A DNA stretch of 37,912 nucleotides from a virus. This document shows positions 6,118 to 13,304 of this stretch, piece after piece. The position numbers and the translations under genes were made by a program. Every line of letters starts with the position of its first letter. Position 1 is the stretch's first letter. A model generated the notes under the pieces. The model made no database searches and had not been told where the DNA came from. It worked only from the letters and a program-made list of their open reading frames with translations. The stretch lies in IMG/VR virus record IMGVR_UViG_3300011440_000039, positions 1-37,912 of that record; one strand, written 5' to 3'.

Positions 6118-8411
6118 TAGCGTTTCCTCCGCACCGAGCCATCCGGCGCGACGTAATAAGTGCCGCTTGGAAGGGCATCGATGTCTGCGTCGGAAGCCGG
6201 CCGGGCCGGATTATCGCGACTGCTCCCTGCAGCGGCTGTTGCCGGTTCGGTTCCTGGCAGCGTCTTCAGCTCCATCAGGTTCGGCATGATGTCGGCCGGG
6301 TCGATGCCCCAGCGCCCAGCCATCTCCGGGAAGCCCGCCAGCTCGGTATCCGCCGCCTCGCGATACTGCTTCATGCGCCCATGCACGACATCGTAGAGAT
6401 TGCGTCGCGTTTCCGCATCCAGCTGCCCGGTTCCACTCATCAGGGAGGAGATGCCGTTGACCACCTGGTCCGGCAGATTGGCTGTGTTGCGCACAAGGAT
6501 CTGCTCGCCCTCGCGCACCACCGACTCCGGATCGAAGATGGTTGCCATGGCATAGATAAAGTCCAGGTCTCCGGCGCGCGTATTCTTGCCAAACGATTCC
6601 GAGAGCGAATTGAAGACGGGGGCCGCCTTGGCGTATCGCTTATAGGTGTCGAGGCCGTGCAACTCCTTGCGCATGGCTGCGACGTCGGTGATCTTCGGAG
6701 GTGCTTTGCCGCCGGTCGTATCTCCGGGGAAAACCGGCTCGCCGGTATCGACCCACCGAGGAACGCCGTTCGCATCGACAGCCTTGTCGCGCTTCTCCGG
6801 CGTGGCCGGCACGGCTGCTATCGGCTGTCCATCCGGGCCATAGCGAACCTGCCCCGGCCCCAGCGTGAACGGATCCCGCGCCTGCGGCGTCAGGCTCTTG
6901 AGCGCCATGAGCTTGAGGGCGTCCGGCACGCGCGGATTGGAAAGCAGGGAGGCGATCTGCGCCCGTCGAGGATCCATCGGCGCCGCAGGCCCTCCTGCAG
7001 GCGCAGCGGAGGCCACAGGCGCGGCTGGAGCTCCAGCCTGTCCTTGCGGACCACCCCGCCCGAGAAGCGCCTGCAGGAGGTTCCTACGCGGTTGCTGGGG
7101 CTGTCCGGTGACGGGGGCCTGACCGGCACCTTTCGCCCGCATGGCAATCTGCGCCTGGCGGGCGAAGTCCTCTGCCGACATGGGGCCGGAATAGGGCTCC
7201 TGCATAAGCTGGCCCGGCTTCATCGGCATGGCGGCCTGTGGGCGTCCCGGCACGGCGTTGTAGTCGTTCTTAAAGGGCGGCGTATAGACCGGCCGCGCTG
7301 GCGCAGGAGCGGCCACGGTTCCCGTCGTGGCCGGGGCTGCGGGCGCGGCCGGCGGTGCTGGCCGAGGCTGTGGAACGCGGGCCAGAGGATGCTGGGGTGG
7401 CGTGGCCGCGGGCGGCATGACGATCGGCGGAGGAGGCGCACCCATGGCCGCAACGGGGCTGGGCTGCGGCACGGGAGCGATCGGGGGCGGGCGCAGGGCG
7501 GCCTGCTCCGCCGCCTGCCCGGCAACGGGCTGCTGCGGCGGCGTGGCGCCGTAGACAGGACGCGGGCGCGGCAATGGAGGCGGCTGCTCGGCATGCGGCG
7601 ACAGCCGCACTCCGGCCGGCTGCGCTCCACCGCCCAGGAACCCCATCACATCCGGGGACGGCGCGCTGCCTACCGGCTCAGCGCCGGGAATGTCCGCCGT
7701 CTCGTCGGCTGGTGCTGCGGCCCTTCCACGCCCGATGCCGGTCCAGTTGCCAACGCCAACCTTGGCCGCGCCATACCAGGGCGACCAGCCACCCTGCCGC
7801 GCCTGATCCAAAGCGAAATCGATCTGCTGCTTCACCGTGGATGGGTCGCGTGGATCGAGACCGGTCTGCCGGATGAACTTGTCACCCAACCCGCCGCCGA
7901 CGAGAAGCTGGAACGGCCCATAGGAGGTTTCCCTCTTGCCGCCTTGACGGACGTTGCTCTGCCAGACGCCGGGTGCCAGTCCCTCCGACTTGGCCACACG
8001 CACGGCCACATTCGGATCGATGCCGCGTGCCGATGCCGACTGCCGGATGTAGGCCTCGACATCGGATGTCGGCGCGCTGCTGACCGCCTCGGCCCCCGGC
8101 ACATCCGCCGTCTCGCCGCCGGCGCCACCTTCGTAGCCACCACCGCCATAGTCGCCGCCGCCAAAGTCGAAGTCGGCGATAGCCTGCCATGCGGCAGCCT
8201 CGCCCGCGGCATCCTCCTTCTTCAGGCCACGCACCTGCATGCCACCGACCAGCGCCTGCAGCAGCTTGTTGACGCCCTGCGTCCAGTGCCCGACAGGCTC
8301 GCCGCCCATCGACTCCGCCAGCAGCGCCTGCGCCAGCCTGTAGCGGCGCTCGATGTCGTCCGGCGGCGCGACGAGCGGAGCCAGCGTTTCCTGCACGGGA
8401 GCGTAGGCCAT
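6117..8411 (-). CDS. Internal virion protein with lytic transglycosylase domain
   Basis: The 764-residue protein should be a virion-borne peptidoglycan-cleaving protein that opens the cell wall during DNA entry. Residues 20-60 form a conserved N-terminal helix region (YRLAQALLAESMGG, HWTQGVNKLLQALVGG). Residues 120-230 match the SLT/lysozyme fold: SARGIDPNVAVRVAKSEGL, with catalytic Glu E143, then SYGPFQLLVGGGLGDKF and WYGAAKVGVGNWTGI. A near-identical peptide (ETAD[VI]PGAE.V.SAP..DV) flanks this domain at residues 100-118 and 237-255. Residues 265-420 are Pro/Ala-rich and disordered; RRNLLQALLGR is at 442-452. The C-terminal third is helical and of unknown role. Confidence 0.85.
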   Translation of the reverse strand: MAYAPVQETLAPLVAPPDDIERRYRLAQALLAESMGGEPVGHWTQGVNKLLQALVGGMQVRGLKKEDAAGEAAAWQAIADFDFGGGDYGGGGYEGGAGGETADVPGAEAVSSAPTSDVEAYIRQSASARGIDPNVAVRVAKSEGLAPGVWQSNVRQGGKRETSYGPFQLLVGGGLGDKFIRQTGLDPRDPSTVKQQIDFALDQARQGGWSPWYGAAKVGVGNWTGIGRGRAAAPADETADIPGAEPVGSAPSPDVMGFLGGGAQPAGVRLSPHAEQPPPLPRPRPVYGATPPQQPVAGQAAEQAALRPPPIAPVPQPSPVAAMGAPPPPIVMPPAATPPQHPLARVPQPRPAPPAAPAAPATTGTVAAPAPARPVYTPPFKNDYNAVPGRPQAAMPMKPGQLMQEPYSGPMSAEDFARQAQIAMRAKGAGQAPVTGQPQQPRRNLLQALLGRGGPQGQAGAPAAPVASAAPAGGPAAPMDPRRAQIASLLSNPRVPDALKLMALKSLTPQARDPFTLGPGQVRYGPDGQPIAAVPATPEKRDKAVDANGVPRWVDTGEPVFPGDTTGGKAPPKITDVAAMRKELHGLDTYKRYAKAAPVFNSLSESFGKNTRAGDLDFIYAMATIFDPESVVREGEQILVRNTANLPDQVVNGISSLMSGTGQLDAETRRNLYDVVHGRMKQYREAADTELAGFPEMAGRWGIDPADIMPNLMELKTLPGTEPATAAAGSSRDNPARPASDADIDALPSGTYYVAPDGSVRRKR
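7648..8117 (-). repeat. Direct repeats flanking the transglycosylase domain
   Basis: Two 59-base copies (7648-7706 and 8059-8117), 411 bases (137 codons) apart in the same frame, encode ETADIPGAEPVGSAPSPDV and ETADVPGAEAVSSAPTSDV. They bracket the transglycosylase domain and suggest the domain was acquired, or can be lost, by recombination between them. Confidence 0.75.
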
Positions 8412-9176
8412 TTATGCAAATCCTGACTGTGCCCAGCCGCCGAGGATGGTGGTGGGAATGCCGAACAGCCCGCCCATCATGGCGTTGTATTGGTTCATCT
8501 CCGCCTCGTAGGCGGCCTGGGTAATGCCGGCCACGTCGGTCGGGGCCACGCCCGGCTGCGGCGTCGAGACATAGCTCGGCTGCGTCACCGGAGAGAGGCT
8601 CATCAGAGCGGCAAGTTCATTCAGTGGCTGGTTGCGCTCGGTCAGGATGTCCTGCGTAGCTGTCTGGTGCGCGGACAGCAGAAAATCGTCGTAAGCGTCT
8701 GTCTTCTGGTCGGCGAATTGGTTCATCGCATCGTTGTAAGCGGGGTTGCCCGGCATGATGCCCTGATTGGCAAGCTGCGTAGTCAGTTGCTCCTGCTCCC
8801 GTGCCCAATACTCGTCGTTCTGGCCGGTGTAGAGGTCGTAAAGGTAATCCTCCGTGGCGCTGTTGGAGAGGTCAACCGGCTGTGACAGGGTATCGCTTAC
8901 GGAACCACCAAGCAGCTTCTCGGCTGTCTGGCCCCCGAGGAGTGCCACGTTCTCCCCGACATCCATAATCGCCTGCTGGTCGGGCGAGAGCGTCTGCGTC
9001 GCCGTATAGGTCGGCGTGCCGGACTCCGACATGCCCGTCTGTTCGTAGGTCAGGTTGCCATACGGCGTGATCTGGTTGGTGGCGCCTAGCTCGTATTGAG
9101 CAATCGCCGTTTCCTTGTTGGCGGCGGCTTGCGCGGCGGCGGTCTCGGCGGGATCGGGAGGTTCAGGGGCGGAGAT
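8412..9176 (-). CDS. Virion protein; conserved frame begins at an ATC codon
   Basis: The first ATG in the frame is at 9032 (206 residues), but upstream the frame stays open to 9185 and encodes what looks like the family's true N-terminus: PPDPAETAAAQAAANKETA then NQITPYGNLTYEQTG, leading into TPTYTATQTLSPDQQAIMD. That pattern opens many alphaproteobacterial podovirus virion proteins. A perfect AGGAGG (9182-9187 read on the - strand) lies five bases before an in-frame ATC at 9174-9176, and no ATG, GTG or TTG exists between. I therefore take 9176 as the start (254 residues): a non-canonical initiator, a start-codon mutation or a base error. The rest is helical and Gln-rich with a hydrophobic C-terminus. 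Exact virion role unknown. Confidence 0.7.
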   Translation of the reverse strand: MSAPEPPDPAETAAAQAAANKETAIAQYELGATNQITPYGNLTYEQTGMSESGTPTYTATQTLSPDQQAIMDVGENVALLGGQTAEKLLGGSVSDTLSQPVDLSNSATEDYLYDLYTGQNDEYWAREQEQLTTQLANQGIMPGNPAYNDAMNQFADQKTDAYDDFLLSAHQTATQDILTERNQPLNELAALMSLSPVTQPSYVSTPQPGVAPTDVAGITQAAYEAEMNQYNAMMGGLFGIPTTILGGWAQSGFA

Positions 9177-9189
9177 GGCAGCCTCCTAT

Positions 9190-9216
9190 AACAAAAGCGG
9201 CCCGCAAGGGGCCGCT
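9190..9216 (-). terminator. Rho-independent terminator
   Basis: On the - strand, AGCGGCCC (arms 9209-9216 and 9196-9203) forms an 8-bp GC-rich stem with a 5-base loop, followed by TTTTGTT. It lies between the 47-residue gene and the virion gene starting at 9176, ending three bases before the latter's AGGAGG. It may attenuate the late transcript. Confidence 0.75.
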
Positions 9217-9241
9217 GGTGGAAAGGTTTTCGGGTCGGGTG

Positions 9242-9385
9242 TCATTTGGCCGCGAGGGTTTCCCGGATGCGTTCCCGCTCGGCCTCCACAAGAGAATTGA
9301 CCCATTCGATATATTCTTTCGATGCCAAGCCTTCGGGAGGGTCATCGCAAACAATGGCGCGCGGTTCAGTTGGCTGCGTATTCAT
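9242..9385 (-). CDS. Small hypothetical protein, 47 residues
   Basis: A short frame starts at the ATG at 9385 and overlaps the preceding stop by four bases (ATGA). The protein starts MNTQPTEPRAIVCDDPPEGL and ends in an amphipathic helix, WVNSLVEAERERIRETLAAK. Its codons look like those of the virion genes around it, and the terminator directly after it supports it as the last gene of a transcription unit. Function unknown. Confidence 0.65.
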   Translation of the reverse strand: MNTQPTEPRAIVCDDPPEGLASKEYIEWVNSLVEAERERIRETLAAK

Positions 9386-9627
9386 GCTGACTCCTCATCG
9401 TCGCTGAGCGACGGGCCGATATAGGTGCCACGGTCGAACAGGCTCATATCCCGCAGATGCTCGGGTAATTCAAGTTCGTGCTCAAGCGTCCATTTCTTCG
9501 GGGCGCTGTTACCCGGATATGACGCCAAAAGATAGGTCTCGCGCGTGACCGGAACGCCCGCCTTCATCAGCAGGCGCTCTGTGCCGTCCGGCGGCTCACT
9601 TCTTTCGCTGGGCTCTATCCCAGGCAT
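9382..9627 (-). CDS. Small hypothetical protein
   Basis: The frame is open from 9693, but GAGGG seven bases before the ATG at 9627 makes that the best start (81 residues), overlapping the previous gene by 32 bases. A later ATG at 9567 is also possible. The sequence PVTRETYLLASYPGN then PKKWTLEHELELPEHLRD looks like a folded small domain and the tail is acidic (SLSDDEESA). No family recognised. It is coupled to the next small gene by ATGA. Confidence 0.6.
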   Translation of the reverse strand: MPGIEPSERSEPPDGTERLLMKAGVPVTRETYLLASYPGNSAPKKWTLEHELELPEHLRDMSLFDRGTYIGPSLSDDEESA

Positions 9628-10957
9628 CGAATATCCCTGGCTCGCTGGGGCGCTTGGGTCGCTTCTTCGGGTCGGCAATGGCCGCTCGGGCATTAGCTCG
9701 CTCCGCTATTCTCCAGACCTCATCCTGCGCCGACCGCATGGTCCTTCCGCTGTCGTGATATTCCCGCCATGCCTGCTGGATCTCCGCAACGTCGTCACGC
9801 CCCAGGTTCTCGAACAGCTTGCGCTTCATCTCCCATACGACAGATTGCACCTGATTGGGAAGGATGAGGCGACCCGTAGACTGACTGACGTGCCGGGCGG
9901 CCTGCCGGTAACCGTCCGCAAAAAGCGGGTATGTGCCCCAAGAGCCCGCCCGGTTGCTGACTGCAGATCCGTCCGCCAATCCATGCGCTGCGGCGGGACC
10001 GGCCGTGCTCATCACCCCGCCCTCCAGGGCGTGCGTGTCCATGGTCACATCGCCACGCAGCGAGAACGGCATCAGCTTGTTATTAAAGAAGCTCCGCACC
10101 TTGTGGCGATTGCCCATGGCATTGCCGATACGCAACCGGTCGCCATTGGCCAGCAGGCTCTCGACGGCATTGGCAACGGCTCCATTGGAATTCCATGTGC
10201 TGTCGGTAATGTCGCCAAGCTCTTCGTCCTTGTAACGGGCATTGCGCTTGTAATCGCCAAACGTGCCGTCCGGGCGGACGAGGCGGAAGCCGTGCCCGCG
10301 CTCGCCGGTCACATCCCCCGGCGGAATAAAATCCGGGTCGTCTGCCGGCAAATGCGGCGTGCCCTCGACAAGCGGCTGGTTCGGGTCTCCCCAGGCCTCT
10401 TCGCGAATGCGTATCCACATGGCTATGTCTTCGGGATCAGTTAATTCACCTAACGGTTTATTCTTGATGTAATCGATGATCGGCCCCATCGTGGGGACGC
10501 CTTCCTTGCCTTTAATCAAAATTCTCTTGATACGGCCTTCAGCCTCGTTGGCGGTCATGCGACGCGCCACACGTTCCATGTTGGGATCCCACTCCAGGTT
10601 CCCCCGGTTCACAAAATGATCGATCAACTGCTTGCCGAGATGGACATTGATGTTCCAGTCGGCCTGCGGGCTGAGCGCCGCCACCGCGCCGCTCACCGAG
10701 GCGTCGTTCAGTCCATACTGGTCGGCCCACTCGTTCTCGATATCGTGCGCTCCGAGATACCACTTCATCCCTTCCCAATCATCCGGCCCGGCCCGGTCCA
10801 TGAAGTAAAGCAGGTTCTCGGTGATCTGATCGGTGGCGTAACGGGCGAGGTCGTCGGAACTCGTTCCTTCCGTCATGTTCGGGCGCAGGAACGGATAGTC
10901 GTCCGGATTGCGCATCAGGTTCATGTTCGTGTCGAACACGCCCGGATCACGCTTCAT
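9596..10957 (-). CDS. Conserved phage protein with SPQ-DW and DTHA motifs
   Basis: The 453-residue protein sits in the ejected-protein region. Recognisable blocks are GAVAALSPQADWNINV near residue 100, RIGNAMGNRHKVRSFFNNKL near 290, and GDVTMDTHALEGGV near 312. The arrangement of a hydrophobic helix followed by SPQ-x-DW, then K-x-x-x-FF and VTMDTHA recalls a family of phage proteins (DUF7178-like in my recollection) and loosely the VDTH motif of endonuclease III-type glycosylases. The enzymatic idea is inference only; it could equally be a structural protein. Its start lies 11 bases inside the preceding gene. Confidence 0.65.
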   Translation of the reverse strand: MKRDPGVFDTNMNLMRNPDDYPFLRPNMTEGTSSDDLARYATDQITENLLYFMDRAGPDDWEGMKWYLGAHDIENEWADQYGLNDASVSGAVAALSPQADWNINVHLGKQLIDHFVNRGNLEWDPNMERVARRMTANEAEGRIKRILIKGKEGVPTMGPIIDYIKNKPLGELTDPEDIAMWIRIREEAWGDPNQPLVEGTPHLPADDPDFIPPGDVTGERGHGFRLVRPDGTFGDYKRNARYKDEELGDITDSTWNSNGAVANAVESLLANGDRLRIGNAMGNRHKVRSFFNNKLMPFSLRGDVTMDTHALEGGVMSTAGPAAAHGLADGSAVSNRAGSWGTYPLFADGYRQAARHVSQSTGRLILPNQVQSVVWEMKRKLFENLGRDDVAEIQQAWREYHDSGRTMRSAQDEVWRIAERANARAAIADPKKRPKRPSEPGIFDAWDRAQRKK

Positions 10958-12887
10958 GTTTTCGATGGTGGTAGGAACGTAACTCCAGATCGGGGTCGGA
11001 TAGCCTGCCCTGCGTCGAGGGCTTGCTCGGCGAGATCATTGCCGGATGGTCTTCGGCATCGCCCCCGAGGATGGGCGAGACCGGGTAATTGTGCCGCTGC
11101 CGCTGCTGCTCCAGCCGCTGGATGAGCCGCGGATTGCGCTCGGCAGCGCTGAGGACGCTCGAAGGAGCGCCGGCGAAGGTGTAGCGGGGCTCGCCCCCCG
11201 CCGCGAGCAATGGCGCTGCGACAGTCCTGCCGCCCCTGCCGCCGGCCGCCAGCGTCGTGCCGCCGGTGCCGGGCTTCAGGCCCTGTGGCGGGACGTATCT
11301 GGGCTGTGCCGGCAGGGGCGGATATTGCTGCCCCGGCATCATCGTGCGGGCCAGCGACCGCTCCATGAAGATCTGCTGCTCGGGCGTATATTCCGTCGTG
11401 CGCCAGGGCGGGGTGGCAAGCCGCTGCTCATCCGTCATATACTGGCGTGCCTGAACATTGCGCGCTTCCACCTCGCCGGCTACGCGCTGGTAGAGAGGAT
11501 GCGCCTGCAGGCTCGGAAATGCCGAGCGCATCTCCCGCGCCTGCTCCAGGGCCGCTACCCGCTCGGGGAATTGCTGCGCATACAGATCGCGCGCTGTTCG
11601 CTCTGAAAGCGGACCCTGCTGCGACCGCCAAGCGTCGAAAGCGTCCTCCTCCTGTTTGATAGTGGCAATGGCAGCGGGATAGAGCGTTTTCGACCAGCGC
11701 GTTCGTGCCGCTTGGGAAATATCGGTCATCTCATCGGCGTTGCCGCCGCGATGAAATTTCTCGCGGTCTTGCACCGCATGCCCGGCCGCCTCGTGCAGAA
11801 TGACGGAAAGCAGCTTGTCCGCGTCCGAGGCCGTCGCAAAGAGGTTTTCGCGCAGCTGACCCTGCCTGGGCTCATACCTTCCACGCCCCTGCCCACTGAC
11901 GGCCGAATTGATGCTGGCCTCGATCGGGAGATTGGCCAAGTCGGGGTAGGCGGCGAATAGCTCCGGATGGTCGAGCACCTCGCCGAGAGTGGGATTCCTT
12001 CCCAGCGTGGCGTAGTCCATGCCCCCCGCCAGGAAGGCCGGCGTCAGGCTCGCGCCTCTGTCCGAGATCTCGTATTTCCAGTCCTTGCCCTCCTTATACC
12101 AGCGGGTGGCCTGCAGAATCTCTTCGGGCGTGCCGCCGGCTTTCTCCATCAGTTCGGCACGATCGCGCGCCGGGAGATCGGCCGTATGTGACATGCGACC
12201 GGCAAACGCGCCGAGCGTGTTGTCCGGACCGGGGATAGCTCGGCCAATAAGGCCGCCCATCATGGCAAGATCGGCCGCCTTCTCGACCGGGTCGCCGGGC
12301 TCCATGAACTGCACCAGCGGGTTCCCGAGCGCCGCCCGCTTGGCGAGATCCACGGTGGGCGAGGCGGCCAGGGCCTCGGCCCCGGTCTTCTCTCCCGTGG
12401 CGTAGCCGTAGACGTTCTGGGCTTCGTTGACCGCCGCCTGTCCGATCTGCATCGGCATGGTCGCCAGCTGCGTGGCGCGATCCCAGACCATGCTCTTGGC
12501 GAGCGACTTGTCCCATGCCGCCGCCTGCTCCGGGCTGACGCCCTGGCCGCCCGTGAACAGTTCCTGCTGTGTCGGCGGGTTGGCCTCCCAGGTCTCCTGG
12601 CGGGCCTTCAGGTCAGCCGCCTCCCAGGCCTGCTGCTGGCGCTGCTGGTAGTATTCCGGTGGCGCCACCTCGCTGCCGGCGCCGGCAATGCCCGTCGCCA
12701 GCTCCGCGCTGGTGCGCGGCTGGTCTTCCCAGAAGCCGCCCTGCTGCAGGCGTTGTGGCTGGCCGGAGGCGCCCAGGAGCTCGTTCAACAGGCGCCGCCG
12801 TTGCTGATCCTGCTCCAACAGCGCCAGCTTCCCGAACGGCGCCGGCCCCATGGACAGCGCGGCGACCAGATCCTCGCGGGTGGCCAT
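10947..12887 (-). CDS. Large polyvalent virion protein with zincin-like HEAAGH motif
   Basis: The 646-residue protein has a helical, Gln-rich N-terminus (residues 20-100), a middle of small hydrophobic helices (residues 200-230, AADLAMMGGLIGRA), then a conserved block around 260-380: WYKEGKDWKYEISD, LGEVLDHPELFAAYPDL, and SVILHEAAGHAVQDREKF with HEAAGH at 365-370. That order matches phage polyvalent proteins carrying an LPD23-type domain, where the His-Glu-x-x-x-His motif suggests a metalloprotease-like fold. Residues 530-600 are Pro/Gly-rich. It is probably ejected with the DNA; proteolytic activity is inferred, not shown. Confidence 0.72.
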   Translation of the reverse strand: MATREDLVAALSMGPAPFGKLALLEQDQQRRRLLNELLGASGQPQRLQQGGFWEDQPRTSAELATGIAGAGSEVAPPEYYQQRQQQAWEAADLKARQETWEANPPTQQELFTGGQGVSPEQAAAWDKSLAKSMVWDRATQLATMPMQIGQAAVNEAQNVYGYATGEKTGAEALAASPTVDLAKRAALGNPLVQFMEPGDPVEKAADLAMMGGLIGRAIPGPDNTLGAFAGRMSHTADLPARDRAELMEKAGGTPEEILQATRWYKEGKDWKYEISDRGASLTPAFLAGGMDYATLGRNPTLGEVLDHPELFAAYPDLANLPIEASINSAVSGQGRGRYEPRQGQLRENLFATASDADKLLSVILHEAAGHAVQDREKFHRGGNADEMTDISQAARTRWSKTLYPAAIATIKQEEDAFDAWRSQQGPLSERTARDLYAQQFPERVAALEQAREMRSAFPSLQAHPLYQRVAGEVEARNVQARQYMTDEQRLATPPWRTTEYTPEQQIFMERSLARTMMPGQQYPPLPAQPRYVPPQGLKPGTGGTTLAAGGRGGRTVAAPLLAAGGEPRYTFAGAPSSVLSAAERNPRLIQRLEQQRQRHNYPVSPILGGDAEDHPAMISPSKPSTQGRLSDPDLELRSYHHRKHEA

Positions 12888-13301
12888 TCAAAGCCACCGC
12901 TTGGCGCGGTCGGGGAACAGCGCATAGACCAAGGCGTCGTCCCCCTTCTCCGGCCCATACCAGCGCTTGTTGGTGCCCTCGAATTCGAACCCGGCGCGCG
13001 GCAGCATCTTCAGGATATGCGCGTTGCGGCGTGCCGTGCGGGCGGTCACGCGCGTGCAGCCGAGCTGGCCGAAGACATAGCGGGCGGCCTGGCGCAGGAG
13101 ATCCTTGCGCACCACGTCCCCCACCATGGCGATCTCCATATTGCCGTGCCGGTAGAAGGAGTGGAACAGCAGGGCGCCCTTGAGCTGGCCGGTCTTGTCA
13201 ATGACGCCCCAGGCGGTGCAGCCGGGCGGGATGTTGCGGTTGCCCAGTTGCCGTGCCGCCCAGTCCGCCACCGACTGGTCATGGCCGAGGACGAGCGGCA
13301 T
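12888..13301 (-). CDS. GNAT-family acetyltransferase-like protein
   Basis: The 137-residue protein has a GNAT layout: beta strands around WGVIDKTGQLKGALLFHSF, a helix near RKDLLRQAARYVFGQLGC, a strand VTARTARRN, the helix AHILKMLPRAGFEFEG (the usual acyl-CoA helix and aromatic-Gly bend), then a final strand DDALVYALF. Such proteins are commonly encoded among virion genes of alphaproteobacterial podoviruses; their substrate is unknown. The gene is immediately adjacent to the next one (stop at 12888, ATG at 12887). Confidence 0.8.
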   Translation of the reverse strand: MPLVLGHDQSVADWAARQLGNRNIPPGCTAWGVIDKTGQLKGALLFHSFYRHGNMEIAMVGDVVRKDLLRQAARYVFGQLGCTRVTARTARRNAHILKMLPRAGFEFEGTNKRWYGPEKGDDALVYALFPDRAKRWL

Positions 13302-13304
13302 GAC

